This document shows positions 44,151-56,089 of a DNA stretch of 64,000 nucleotides, one piece after another (position 1 is the first letter of the stretch; every line of letters begins with the position of its first letter). The notes under the pieces were generated by a model, which worked only from the letters and a program-made list of their open reading frames with translations, did no database searches and had not been told where the DNA came from. The translations under genes were made by a program, and so were the position numbers. Origin of the DNA: Panorpa germanica (Eukaryota > Arthropoda > Insecta > Mecoptera > Panorpidae); contig OY783206.1 of assembly GCA_963678705.1 (NCBI GenBank), forward strand, positions 22,889,807 through 22,953,806, in the 5' to 3' direction.

Positions 44151-44641
44151 GGGCTTGTGTTCTATGCCTCAATTTCTATAAAACTGTACTATATATGGAT
44201 AAAGTGGGTTACTAGAACTTCAAATGTTCAATTATTTTATAATAGTTCCTTATGTTTCAGGAGATATTGCCAATTAAAAAATTCATTTTGTCTCTTTAAT
44301 TATTAAAGCGATTTAAAGTTATAAAACATTCAAAGACATGTGACATAACGTCCGCTAAGTTGCTATCTTTTTTATACAACAGAGCGTAAAAGAGATAACA
44401 TATTCAACACTGGACTCTTATTCATTGAAAAAATAACGAACCTATCCTTAATAGTACAGACATGTTACGTCATAAATATGGCGACATCTGTAGCGATAAA
44501 ACTACAATTCGAATTTTTAATTGATATATTTCCGTCAACATTTAGATATTTCATTAAATAAAAACCCCAATATACATTTATTAACATCAATTTCAATCAA
44601 TAATAGAAAAATCGACCCCTAAAAAATGAGTACACAAGACC
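44151..44641 (-). mobile_element. Family 1S element, best-preserved short copy (491 bp)
   Basis: GGGCTTGTGTTCTATGCC at the left and GAGTACACAAGACC at the right, with AT on both sides. It shares the terminal 150 bp or so of each end with 1L elements, while the middle is different. Confidence 0.85.
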
Positions 44642-44644
44642 ATT

Positions 44645-44720
44645 GTTAATATCTCCCATAGCATAGCTACTTACTAACAAATATTTGGACAATTGAGGTC
44701 CTGACAGCCAACTTTATCTG
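44645..44720 (-). repeat. Family 1C terminal fragment
   Basis: GTTAATATCTCCCATAGCAT and TTTGGACAATTGAGGTCCTG are the inverse of 3030-3085. It abuts the right end of the 1S element. Confidence 0.5.
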
Positions 44721-45684
44721 CATTACACATATTACGGAAATAAGAAAACAAATAAAAATTATAAAATACTATAATTATTTTAAAAAGTACCTAGAAGTTG
44801 AAGTTGAAACTACCTTTAAAGAAATAGTTCAACTACCCATTTTAAATATATAAGGGGCCCAGTTAAAAGTACGGATTATTTTACTTGTTTCTACGCATCT
44901 TTACATTCACACACATACAAAAACACACACACATAACAACGAAGAAAATAACTGAAAATTTTATCACAGAAATGCACGCAAAATTATTCCCAAACAATCA
45001 TTTTAAAATTGCTACTCTATGCCTTATGAGGAGAAGAGAAGAAGTGGCGAAGAGAGAATGGTGGGAGTACAGTGTGGTAGAGAAGACGTTGTACGAAGTG
45101 TTAAATATACAGAGTGTGGAAAAGTGATTGAAATCGAAGAAGTTAAAGAAAAAGTGTTTCAAATGTAAATGGAATTTTATATCGCGCGCCATTTTTAAAT
45201 TATTATAGTTTCATCAGCAATATTTTGTAGGTATCAACTAGAAATTTTAGTTTTAGTATGCATACCTAAAACTTGACAGTAGAGTGATCTATTTTATCGA
45301 CTATGTACAAACTGTCGATGGTAATGTTGATCCTTTCTGCACTCTTCGCTGTCATCCTCCACATCAATTACTCTCCAATTTCTACATCATAGTTTCAAAG
45401 AATGACGTGGCACTGTTAGAATCATTAATTATGGAAAATGTTGGTATCATTATCCTTATTATATAGGGTATCCCACAAGAAAGTTTCAACAAAATGACGA
45501 ATATTTATGGTTAACTATCAAAAATTCTTTTTAAACACATTGTCTTAAACCATTTTTAACACAAAATCTATAAAAAAATCTATAAATCTATAAATAAAAA
45601 TTAAAAGCAGTTCGTTTGTAAGCACATTGCTTAGGAACTACTAGACCGATTTTCCTAACTATTTTTTAAATGTTAGTAAACTAT
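44721..45684. other. No gene recognised
   Basis: An 80-codon frame at 44885 starts in an ACACAC-rich patch and shows no motif. Confidence 0.45.
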
Positions 45685-46174
45685 CATTCTCACTCACTGT
45701 TTTAATTTTGTATTTAATTTAAATTGTATAGCATATGGAATATGTGTAGTCATTCTCTGTACCGTTTTATATTTAATTTAAATAACGTTCTCTTTGTTTT
45801 TTAGAACATTGCAAGGTCCAATGATTCTAAATTTTAAAAAGTGTATTATATTATAAGCTCAAAAATGTGACAATCCGTCAAAATGCAGTAGGTTTTTAAA
45901 AGAAGTTCAATGTCAGTTTTTCAAAAATAAAGAAATAAAAACAATTTCTATCACTAATTGTTATTAAAAACAGCAATTTGAATTATTTCATATTGAATTT
46001 TGTCCAATTGTCAAAATGTATATTACTAACGACGCATGCGCACCAACTAAATTAACTAACCTCAAATTAAGACACGAATATGAAAAGGAACATCTATTCT
46101 GAAAACCTGAAATATGGATTAAAATAATAAATAAACACGTAAACTAAATATGAAATCTGTGAGTGGGAATGAGG
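45685..46174 (+). mobile_element. Family 2 non-autonomous element, complete copy (about 490 bp)
   Basis: The left end CATTCTCACTCACTGTTTT and inverted right end CATTCCCACTCACAGATTT, each continuing similarly for about 40 bp. The interior contains GACGCATGCGCA (46031-46042) and GGTCCAATGATTCTAAATTT. No coding frame. Confidence 0.78.
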
Positions 46175-46912
46175 CATTATAGTCTGAATAAGGTTTTTAG
46201 TAAAAGAGAAATTGGAAAATTTACCCAGAAAAATTGATATTTGCTATTTTGTGAATTAAATTGAGAAAAAATTTATTGAAATTTCAACATTTTCTGGAAC
46301 TACGTGGAACTAACAAAAAATAAGAACTCTTCTTTGACTGAATTCAAATCTTGCATAATGAATTAGAAGCAGCATAATTTTGCAGTGCAGTACGTAAATC
46401 ATGACTATTACTGAACATTCTCCGTTTAATAATTGCGGAACAGCGACTGAATTCTGATTGACATGCATTCACGCAGTGAGCCCATTAAATCAAATCTATC
46501 TTATGGGACACTCTATACTATGTTAAAATATAATCTATTTCCAATATTTTCATTACTTTTTACATAAGTATTTTTCTATTTTATTGAAAGTCCCGAACAA
46601 AAGTGATTTAGTCACCTAGTCCTTATGCAACCTTAGTGACAGTTACTACACTCTGAACTATATGGCTTACAGGCGGTACTTTCAATTTCTTTGATGGCTT
46701 CTTTCACCTCATACCGCGTTACTGATGTGGCAAGCTCTGAAGTTACTCGTAGATTATTATTTTACAATTTTATAGTTACTATTTTACAACAAGTTCAGCC
46801 ATTTTGTTTTGGGTTAGGTCACGTTTCTTCATGGTCGCTGCCATTTTCAAATAGTAACATTTATATTGATAAATATATACGTTTATATATAATATTTAAA
46901 TATATATATATT
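46175..46912. other. No gene recognised
   Basis: AT-rich with a short TA-rich run near 46860-46915. The 75-codon frame at 46691 shows no motif. Confidence 0.45.
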
Positions 46913-46914
46913 TA

Positions 46915-47015
46915 TTAATGTCCTTTATACGTAGAAAAAGTTTCAATACTCCTTGCGGTACTACATTTTTAAATTTTGTGATATAAAAATGGTAATTTTC
47001 TTACGATTGTTTCGA
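46915..47015 (+). repeat. Family 3 fragment
   Basis: TTAATGTCCTTTATACGTAG, AAAAAGTTTCAATACTCCTTG and GGTAATTTTCTTACGATTGT match 57158-57320, with the middle deleted. Confidence 0.6.
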
Positions 47016-47084
47016 GAACGCGTCGGTATAATAGCGATGGTTAGTTGGAACTTCACAGATACGTCAATATCTACAAGCTCGCAC

Positions 47085-48250
47085 ACGCATTTAAGCGACG
47101 GCGAATTCGGGAGTAAATCGGCAGCTTGGTTGAGTGACTAGAACTCTCAAAGCAAGCCGACTCCTGTGTTCTTTGCATGTGTTGTGTCACAATACATACA
47201 TACCACGTACCGATACGATAGTACGCCAAGTCAAACTTGTGTACTGTAGGGTGTATTGGAGTTGTTTTGCACCAACATAATTTATCATGAGAGCAAACTT
47301 TTACTTTAATTGTTTAACTGTTATGAAAGAGACTATTGCATTCCCTTCCAGTCTGAGACGGCTGATTGCATTTACAAGATTCGGATAGGTTCAGCGTTGT
47401 AGCATGTATTCGCTTGCTCAAAATTTGCGATATACGAATACGCTTCCAGTATGAGAACTACGTAACGCCCGTATTCGGACGGCTTTATTGCTTGCAGTGT
47501 GCGAGTTCATTACATTTAGGCCTGTCTCAGTATGGGACCGTATTTAAGCGAATTTCTGCCGGACGTATACGGGCTACTACGCTTTACCTATCCGAACCAT
47601 GTAAATGTAATGAGATCGCTCTGGAGCTCTCAGACTGCACGCTACAAAGCCGTCCGAATACGGGCGGCACTACCTCGCACATTAGAAGCGTATAAAGGCG
47701 AATTTTATCCAAGCGTTACCACTACTACAACGATACCCTATATGAACCTTTGTAAATGCAAAAAGCCGCGTCAGACTGGAGGGGATACCTAAGATCGCCT
47801 TTTGTTACGCTGCAATACGCGGTCAAATGAAATCTATCGGCGACATGGGTATGTTCTGCATGCAATTTATGTTTGTATTTCAGTGAATCATGGGCACGGA
47901 TGCCCATACCAATAGGATAGAACTAAATTTAAATTCACGCCCACCAGAACTCAGATATATAATAAATGCTAAAGTCCCTTTAATACCAGTAGTGTATCGA
48001 TAAAAATTAAAGTTAAAGTTTGCTCTCATGATAAATTATATAAGTGTTAAAGAACTCCATTACACCCCCTAATACACGACTACAGACATCTGAGACACAC
48101 ATAGGCGGTTTGCTTTGTAGCTCATTCAAACCGCCGATTTACGTCCGAATACGCCGTCGCTTAAATACGGTCCCATACTGAGACAGGCCTTACAGGGTTT
48201 GAATAGGTAGAGCGTAGTAAAAATACGCTTGCAGTGTGCGACAGGCCTTA
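47085..48250. mobile_element. Complex inverted-repeat cluster (foldback-like)
   Basis: Arm 47085-47310 is the imperfect inverse of 48005-48165 (TAAGCGACGGCG..AGTAAATCGGC; ATAATTTATCATGAGAGCAA). GGCCTGTCTCAGTATGGGAC at 47519 is the inverse of a segment ending 48189. A smaller pair, CCCGTATTCGGACGGCTTT (47469) and AAAGCCGTCCGAATACGGG (47647), lies inside. A further GCTTGCAGTGTGCGA is repeated directly at 47494 and 48220. The cluster is CpG-richer than its surroundings. Open frames (47366-47792) lie within the repeats and are not taken as genes. Confidence 0.65.
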
Positions 48251-48411
48251 ATGCCTGCAAGTCCTTTACTTATCAATAGTTGGCTGAACTAAAACTATTC
48301 CAAAGTGCTGATGCTTCAGCTATCAACGTGTGACTGTTATCAGTCCACGTTAATCCATCCTAACGTGCGTAGAAAATTGGAATACAATTCAATAAAACCA
48401 TTGCGTTTACA

Positions 48412-48725
48412 AACATTTTTTCGTATCGTACTAATGTCGTACAACAGTCTGACTCCAATTTGAGTAAGATTTTTCTAAGCATGTTCTAAGCCGCAGGTAG
48501 AAAATATATGTATAGGTACGTTCACGAAAGAAATTTCGTATTTTAAAACTTAAGCTCATGTGGTGAGGTAATGTATCTTTGTTTGTGAAACTTTCGCCTC
48601 CGTTTTTGATCCAAAATGCCTTCGAAACGGATACTCTTTTCTTCGCAAATCGCCCAAATGTCGAGTCCTATACAGATCGAGTTCTAAAATATCGTATTCG
48701 CTTCGGATCCAAATTGTACTACTTT
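48412..48725 (+). repeat. Family 5 repeat, third copy
   Basis: TTTTTTCGTATCGTACTAAT, GGTAGAAAATATATGTATAG, GATCCAAAATGCCTTCGAAA, AAATCGCCCAAATGTCGAGT, in the family order. Confidence 0.65.
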
Positions 48726-49330
48726 AATTTGTGTTCATCTTTATTTGGATTTTTATGAAACTCAATATACAACTAATGCCCGGGAACCAATATTGCTTGA
48801 ACAAGTCCACGACTCCTTGTACGTATATCTAAAGAAACTACCATTTCTACAATGCAAACATATATTTTATGTTATGAACAATAAAACAAAATGCACCAAT
48901 ATACATTTTTTGTATTCTTTATTGATTTAAGTTCATTGACCCTACGCGAAGTGAGTTCCCTTCGTAAAATAATGTTCTACTAATAAAAACAAACCCTAGG
49001 GACCATAGTATATGACTACGCGGAGGGATATAGAGTACCCCCCCCCCCTCCTCATCCCTCCTCCATGCAACTGTACGTTGGTTTGGCGATCGTAGTCACT
49101 GTGTGTGCAAGTAAGAAAATTAAATGTACCACCGGACGAAAAGATTCGTTTGCAGGTTCAAACCTGTAACTTTTTTAAATACCTATACATATCTATTTAG
49201 GAGATCATTGTACCACCGTAGTGGAAATAATTTCCGTAACAATATTATATTACTTATTACTTTTTTCATGCTTTTAAAATTTATAAATAATATTACACTA
49301 TAAATTTAAAAAAATTTAAAAACTAAAAAT
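48726..49330. other. No gene recognised; C11 homopolymer
   Basis: An 11-base C run lies at 49038-49048. CAGGTTCAAACCTG (49154-49167) is a perfect short hairpin resembling a T-arm but without a tRNA body. Confidence 0.5.
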
Positions 49331-49945
49331 GGGGTCGTGTCCTCATTTTTTAGTGCTCGATTTTTCAATTATTGATTAAAATTGATGTTAATAAATGTGT
49401 ATTGGCGTGTCTATTTTATTACATACCTAAATGTTAACGGAGATATAGCAATTAAAAATTTGAATTGTAGTTTTAGCGCTAGAAATGGTCGGCCATATTT
49501 GTATGACGTGAAATGCATTTTAACGTCAGTTATTTGTTGAGTAGGTCAGTGCTGTGGTAATGTTCTGTAGCTGTTGGTAGTCAAATAATCAAATCAAGTC
49601 AAAGAATAATAAGTTTTTACTTTATTTAACCCTGCTAAGCCAGACATAATATTGAAATTTTATTGTTCCTTGAAATAGCTGTAAATAATATTTGATATAT
49701 AAATACATATAGCAGAGATTTGTGAGCTGTAAGGTTGGTAGCGGTTGTGATGTCACATGCATTTGGAATGTGTACAACGTTGAATCCCTTTAATAATTAA
49801 AGAGACAAAATGACTTTTTTAATTCTTAATATCTTTTAACATATAACGAGTTATTAAAAAGTAATTAAACATTTGAGGTTCTAGTGACCCACTTTATCAA
49901 TATATAGTACACTTTTGTAGAAATTAAGACATAGGACACAAGCTC
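49331..49945 (+). mobile_element. Family 1L non-autonomous element, copy H
   Basis: Termini GGGGTCGTGTCCTCATT and GGACACAAGCTC, each flanked by AT. A short deletion removes the TAACCTTACACAA part present in other copies. Confidence 0.85.
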
Positions 49946-50662
49946 ATTATAAAAATTCAGTTGACTAAAAAAAATCGCATGGGCATATTTGACAATACGG
50001 CTAGAGTACATAACCTGAGCTGTTAGAAGTAAATAACGCATCACCCACACACTCGTATGCATCTCTGTTGTAAGAAAGAGATGGCAAATCATCGAATGTG
50101 ACATCACACACTGATTTATTGTATATAACCTATAATATTGCGACTTATTAAAAGGTAATTGGATATTTGAGCTCCAACTTTATCAATAAAAATTAAGTAA
50201 TGGTTCACAATCTCAATACTAAGAGATTTTCTTTTTTACATCTTATAAACTATAAACGATAATCTAATTGAAAACATTTTTTGAACATAACCTTATTTTA
50301 TATAAATACTATTCTTCTATTTTACCGATATTTTTTACTTGAATTCTAAACTATAGCTATCTTTTTCTAGCTCACTAATTACGCGTATATTACTTACAGT
50401 TCAATGTATAGGTATTTTATCAAAATGCATTACAGACAAAGATTTTCCTAGAATTATAAATAATAGACTTCGCATGTCAAACTACTACCTGATGTGACTA
50501 ATTCTATCGAATCGCATTAATCATTTATTAGCTATTTCGAAAATATCTCTATTAAGACAAAGCTGGTACAGTCATTTCAATAAATTCATGTGATCTAGTT
50601 TTAATCTTCTTCGTGCAACATTATTTTAATCGGTTTGTTTCTTTGATAACATATATTTCTAT
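49946..50662. other. No gene recognised
   Basis: A decayed family 1 piece may lie at 50125-50215 (TAATATTGCGACTTATTAAA, AACTTTATCAATAAAAATTAAG). Otherwise AT-rich. Confidence 0.45.
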
Positions 50663-51704
50663 CCAATGTTCGATTTTTTAATGGGCTTGTGTCCTCATTT
50701 TTTAGTGGTCGCTTTTTCAATTGTTGATTGAAATTGATGTTAATAAATGTGTATTGGCGTATCTATTTTATTAAATATCTAAATATTGACGGAGATATAG
50801 CAATTAAAACTTTGAATTGTAGTTTTAGCGCTAGAAATGGTCGACCATATTTGTATGACGTAAAATGCATTTTAACGTCAGTTATTTGTTGAGTAGGTCA
50901 GTGCTGTGGTAATGTTCTGTAGCTGTTGGTAGTCAAATAATCAAGTCAAATCAAAGAATAATAAGTTCTTATTTTATTTAACCCTGCTAAGGCAGACATA
51001 ATATTGAAATTTTATTGTTCCTTGAAATAGCTGTAAATAATATTTGATATTTTGATATATAAATACATATAGCAGAGATTTATTATCTGTAAGGTTGGTA
51101 ACCTTACACAAGGATTGTGATGTCACATGCACTTGGAATGTGTACAACGTTGAATCCCTTTAATAATTAAAGAGACGTAATGACTTTTTTAATTGTTATA
51201 TCTCTTAACATATAAGGAGTTATTAAAAAATAATTGAACACTTAAGGTTCTAGTAACCGACTTTATCAATATGTAGTACACTTTTATAGAAATTAAGACA
51301 TAGGACGCAAGCCCATTGTTGATTGAAATTAATATTAATAAATGTATATTGGCGTTTTTATTTTATTAAATATCTAAATTTTGATGGAGCTATAGCAATT
51401 AAAAATTTGAATTGTAGTTTTAGCGCTACAGATGTCGGCCATATTTATGACGTAACATGTCGTACTAAAGGGATAGGTCAGTTATTTATTATTTGTATAA
51501 GAGTTCTCTGTTAAGTATGCTATCTCTCTTACGCTCTTTTGTATAAAAGAGATGGCAACTTAGCAAACATGGCGTTACTTGTATTAAAATTTGCTATAAC
51601 GTAGTATTAATTTATTAATTATAAGAAAAAATGACTATTTTAATCGCTAAATCTCCTAAAGTATAGCGAGTGATTATAGAAATTAAGACATGGGACACAA
51701 GCCT
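50663..51704 (+). mobile_element. Family 1 element split by nested family 1L copy I
   Basis: GTTCGATTTTTTAAT on the left and ATTGTTGATTGAAATTAATA on the right rejoin into the family 1 core GTCGATTTTTCAATTGTTGATT. The right remainder runs to GGGACACAAGCCT at 51704. The outer left terminus is lost. Confidence 0.75.
50683..51314 (+). mobile_element. Family 1L non-autonomous element, copy I (complete, 632 bp)
   Basis: GGGCTTGTGTCCTCATTTTT at the left, AGGACGCAAGCCC at the right, AT on both sides. It lies in the CAATTG of a related element, the same site as copy C. Confidence 0.88.
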
Positions 51705-52206
51705 ATTGTAATTTTAAATTTCCCGCAATTTTAAAACTATATATATTTGTTTTATTTAAATTTATACGGTTTATTATATTTATATTTAATTTTGAAACAA
51801 CGGACAATTGGTACACTGTGTCCTTTTATAATGGACGATTTATTACTTGCGGCTATATTTTACGGCTAGGCAACTGAATTTTTCTACTAATAATTTTTTA
51901 TAAAAATAGTATTTTGATCAAAAAACAAATGATTAATTTGAAATATTTCAGAAACGCAGAAAACATTATGTCTAATTTTCGCTGACGCAATTTCACTATT
52001 TTTGACGCAATATCGAAATCCAAACGTTGATTAAAAATAGAAGCAATTTCTAAGGTTTCAAGCTGATTAAAATAATTGGTCTGTACTAAATAGCATCCGT
52101 AAAAAATGTAATTCAAAAACAGATAATGGCAAATGTAGAAACAAGTTCAGACAAGTTTCAAAACACCGTCAGGGGGAAACCTTCTCAATATTTCTAAGGT
52201 CTTGAA
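51705..52206. other. Mostly unassigned; short repeat 51850-51935
   Basis: 51850-51935 matches 25200-25300. The remainder is AT-rich. Confidence 0.45.
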
Positions 52207-52315
52207 CACACTGCGATTTAAATCTCAGCGATTTTTGCCGCGTAGTTTGTAACACATGGAATCATATGAGCATGCACACACCACGGGTTTTTGCTGAGGT
52301 TTAAATCGCAGTGTG
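52207..52315. mobile_element. 109-bp inverted-repeat element
   Basis: CACACTGCGATTTAAATCTC at 52207 is the inverse of the end at 52315 (AGGTTTAAATCGCAGTGTG). The inverted ends extend weakly to about 45 bp. No exact target duplication is seen. Confidence 0.65.
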
Positions 52316-52621
52316 ATCTAGGTCTAAGCCTTCTTCTTTAGTTTTACGACGTCTTTCAAACACTGCCATGAGGTATTGACATTTGCATTTGCTGGCAATC
52401 TTCGCTCTTTCTTTTGCGGTCGGTCTGTAGAAAATACAAATCGATCGGTTTCTTTAATTACCAGTGGGTCGAGTGTCAAAGGTCACTTTGTTGTGTTGAT
52501 TAGAAAAAAAATATTCAATAAAATCACTCATCGGTGAATTATGAAATATACAAAGAAATACACTGTTAAAGAGGAAAGTAAATATGTTTTGCATAGTTTT
52601 ACGGTACTTTTAATAACTAAA
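52316..52621. other. No feature recognised
   Basis: Nothing supported. Confidence 0.5.
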
Positions 52622-53050
52622 GCCTCATTCCTACTCACTGTTTTGATATTTATTTTACGTTTTTATTTAATATTTTAATCTAGATTTCAGCTTTTCAGAA
52701 TAGGAATTCCTTGACACATTCGTGTTTAAATTTGAGTTTAGTTAATTTAGTTGGTGCGCATACGATGTTGGTAATATAAATTTTGACAGTTCGACAGTTG
52801 GACAAAATTGAATGTGGAATAATTAAAATTACTGTTTTTAATAACAATTAGTAATAGAAATTGTGTTTACTTCTATATTTTTGACAAACTGATAATTATA
52901 TTAATAATTCCTACTGCATTTTGACAGATTGTCACATTTTGGAGGTTATAATATAATACAATCCTTTTTAATTTAGAAACGTTGGACCTTGTAAGGTTCT
53001 AAGAAAACAAAGAAAACGTCAATTAAATTTTAAATTAAAAATGATGCATG
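52622..53050 (-). mobile_element. Family 2 element (far end truncated)
   Basis: CCTCATTCCTACTCACTG at the left, then AAATTTTGACAGTTCGACAG, ATTTTGACAGATTGTCACAT and GGACCTTGTAAGGTTCTAAG in reverse order relative to 45685-46174. It ends near ATGATGCATGGGAATCC. Confidence 0.7.
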
Positions 53051-53904
53051 GGAATCCTACAGCTGTATGTTTTATAGAATTATTGCTTATATAGAAGCTT
53101 TAAAATTCCATTATATAGAAATTTAATTCCAATGCAGCTAAATTTTATCAAACTGGACGCCTTGAACCGTCTCTGGATAAATAGACCGATGTTAAATACA
53201 AATTAATATCAATATTAAACACCGTTGACATGAGCGCGTCTATTATATTTCCGTTATAAGGATAATTCCTAATCACCACTTGCAGTTATAATTACAACCA
53301 CAACGCGGCGCCACTTACCATACTCTCATACATATGTTTACATTTTATTAAATACATTATATTTTATTTAAAAATACATGTTTCTAATTGCTTTTAACGA
53401 TATAACGACGTAACCGTGTAACGAAGAGTCGTTCTCGTTGTTTTCCATTGCCACCGTTCGTTATAACGAGGTTTCTTTTACGATTTCATAATTGTTTATA
53501 TTCCTGTAATTATGCAACAAGAAAGTGAGGTTATGGTCTTAGTGTAATGTACATAACGCGAGGACTTGGACTTGAATTGAAAGAATGAATGAATAGAGTG
53601 ATCTGTAAATGTATGTATAGTTACGTAAGGGGAATACTACATTGCTGCAATGTTGCAAGAAATTTAATAAAAGATGGCGAAGTAAATATAAGAACCGAGA
53701 AATTATTGAATGAGGATGGAGCACCTTCAGAAAAAATTAAAAGTTTGGTTTTCTCATCTCTAAAATACGAATGCAGAAAACAGTTTCTTTGTAATATTTG
53801 CTTTCCAGTGCGTCTTACGTTTAAAATAGTTATAACCAATCTGATGGAGGACTCAATTTCCTACAATTTGTGCATACAACATTTATTTGTATGTCTGATA
53901 GATA
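53051..53904. other. No gene accepted; short repeat at 53085-53170
   Basis: 53085-53170 matches 39870-39965. A 133-codon plus frame (53589-53987, ATG at 53589) has Cys-containing peptide but runs into the dispersed repeat at 53905-54015 and overlaps minus-strand frames, so I do not call it a gene. Confidence 0.4.
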
Positions 53905-54015
53905 ATGAGCTGCACCGCTGTAAAGTAGAGCACCTCACTAACATTCAACATTGCTTACAATTTTGCCCATATCTCTTAAACCCATTATAGTATCTAAACT
54001 TATCATACATCATTT
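53905..54015 (+). repeat. Two-copy dispersed repeat (partner 21460-21612)
   Basis: GCACCGCTGTAAAGTAGAGC and TACAATTTTGCCCATATCTC are shared with the partner. Confidence 0.55.
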
Positions 54016-54184
54016 TAAAGGATTTTTAACGTTCTACAATTTTTATTGAAATATTTATTTCATAAAATAAATAGTTTACATATAATTTAATAAAACAATT
54101 CGTAAGTTCTAATTTAAGCGTAAATGAATCTTATATATATTTCAGGCCGATCTATTTTTTTAAATTATTTTTTTGTTTTCCATA

Positions 54185-54300
54185 AATAATGGTGCGGTGT
54201 ACTCTCTTAATTAAAGCAACAAACATTCAAAAATATTTAATGGTGTAGCTTTAATAGCGATTTGAAAAAGAAACCAAGAATTGGCCCATCCAATACAAAC
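54185..54300 (+). repeat. Family 11 fragment
   Basis: Inverse of 9438-9555: GGTGCGGTGTACTCTCTTAA, TTCAAAAATATTTAATGGTG, AAAGAAACCAAGAATTGGCCC. Confidence 0.55.
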
Positions 54301-54434
54301 TGTCACGAACGTACAAACGAAAACGTACGGTTATATAGTTAGAATAAATGAAACTGAATAAGTACACATGGCTATCCACTAATACAACATCTAAGACAGT
54401 ACACTCACGATAGTCTACCTTTTAGAATCAAATA

Positions 54435-55283
54435 CAGACTACCTTAGGGGGTGGCAAGCAGGTCAACCGCCCGGGGTCTCGCTCTTGCGGCGGAAATATT
54501 ATTATTTTCGCGGCGAAAATATTTTTTTTTTTTGCGTCGGAAATATTATTTTTTTCGCGGCGAAAATATAATTTTTTTCGCATCGAAAATGTTTTTTTGT
54601 TTTGTCCGTTCGAATTTTCCAAATCGGTTGCCATCAATTTCTTTTGAAAATTTTAAAGGTCCATTGTCTAATGTTTATTATTTAGCCTTTAACAGTTGCA
54701 ACGTTCAGTAATCCGCACGGTAACTGTCGCACCTACCTTACAATCAGAGGCAGCCTTAGGGGGTGGTAAGCAGGGCAACGCATTAGCCTCGCATTTTCGC
54801 GCAACAACCCAAGTAGATTCATTACTGTTGGATTTAAATTTAGCGCCCTCTAGGGTTTGACACTACTACCATTCTATCTTTCTTTTTACACTCGGTAATA
54901 CTGTAGGTAATACTGTACTCTGTAATACCGTCCTACTATGTAGTTATTCTATACTCTGTGACATCATAACGCATGTGTACATCTAATTAAATATAATAAA
55001 CCTGATTAATATAAATTAATAGTTTATCTCGCGCCTCGCTCTTTAGAAATCCCACTTGAATCACTGCGTCTTCTTTTACGGCATTCATGTACCTCAGTTT
55101 ATCATCATCAATATTTGTCATCTTTGTGCTTGTTAACTTTTATAAATCTTCCAATATAAAATTATATTTCTTGTCAATTATCATCAAAAATACCTCCATA
55201 CAATTTACATAAATTATACAAAGAACGAGAAAATATCTGCCGCCCGGGGCCTCGCAATAGCAAAGGCCGCCCCTGCAGACTAC
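54435..55283 (+). mobile_element. hAT-like non-autonomous element(s), CAGACTAC octamer on both sides
   Basis: The right end, read inverted, starts CAGGGGCGGCCTTTGC and contains GCGAGGCCCCGGGCGGC; the left contains CCTTAGGGGGTGG and CCGCCCGGGGTCTCGC. A second left-type end, CAGAGGCAGCCTTAGGGGG, lies at 54745. CAGACTAC occurs at 54435-54442 and 55276-55283, just outside 54443-55275, compatible with an 8-bp hAT duplication, although the left octamer could instead be a decayed terminus. No transposase is present. Confidence 0.55.
54488..54595 (+). repeat. Minisatellite, about 27-bp unit, four copies
   Basis: Units of the form TTTTTCGCGGCGAAAATATT repeat with small changes. Each unit is itself palindromic (TTTTCGCGGCGAAAA). 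Confidence 0.75.
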
Positions 55284-56088
55284 TGAAAGACACAATACTA
55301 CTCTAGGCGCATGCTACACTTCAGGCGCATGCTTCAACTTTAAACTTCAAATTAACTACTGCCAAATCATGAAGAACACAACAAATGTTTAAGATTAACC
55401 TAACTCACAATTGTTTTCATTGTACCATCATTTCTTAGGCAGAATCATCTGCTAACCCACTTAAATGTCCGACATCATTTAAGCGAACACGTGAAATGCA
55501 TAATTATCAACTATATAATTAGTCCACATTTAAAATAATGTATAATTTCCTTCAGATTTCTGCTAATCGTTTCAGATACTTGTTTGTCAACTTATAATGT
55601 TGGCATTAGTGTTAGTTACTTAGTTGGTTGGTACCCCTGCAGCTCTACTCTTTCTTTATTCATCAAGTACTAGAAGACATAGGAACATGTCAGCACTGCA
55701 TATACTATTATATGTCTACACACACATGAGTTTTACGTTTACATGATTTTTAGTTCTTTGTAGTGGTACAACTGTCGTCTTGTACTGTCAACTCATAAAC
55801 AAGTTGTATGTGGTTGTATTGGTATCATTGCCACTGCCACCGACTTACGTAATTACCCCTAATAATTAAAACAACTTTTTAAGAGACCTCGCGCTCCCCA
55901 TTCCACGTATGTACACTATTCTATAGCCATAGGAAAAACTTAAAATTAAAATATACTACAATGGGCCATGGAAATGTTAAATGCATGGACAGAGTACAGA
56001 ATGTATAGTGCGAATTCTTAGTTGGGACAAGCTAGCCTTGCACACTTTATTTTTAAACATGGCTAATATTCAACAGGCGAACATTCTT
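55284..56088. other. No feature recognised
   Basis: Direct repeat GGCGCATGCT twice near 55306-55332; otherwise nothing supported. Confidence 0.45.
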
Positions 56089-56089
56089 C

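Noticed and set aside
47366..47792. Two overlapping plus-strand frames of 86-109 codons
   Set aside because: They lie wholly in the inverted-repeat cluster, and the CpG-rich repeat explains the lack of stops.
49150..49170. T-arm-like GCAGGTTCAAACCTG
   Set aside because: Loop length and upstream sequence do not make a tRNA; only a short hairpin.
53589..53990. A 133-codon open frame with several Cys
   Set aside because: It runs into a dispersed repeat (partner at 21460-21612), overlaps opposite-strand frames and shows no motif.
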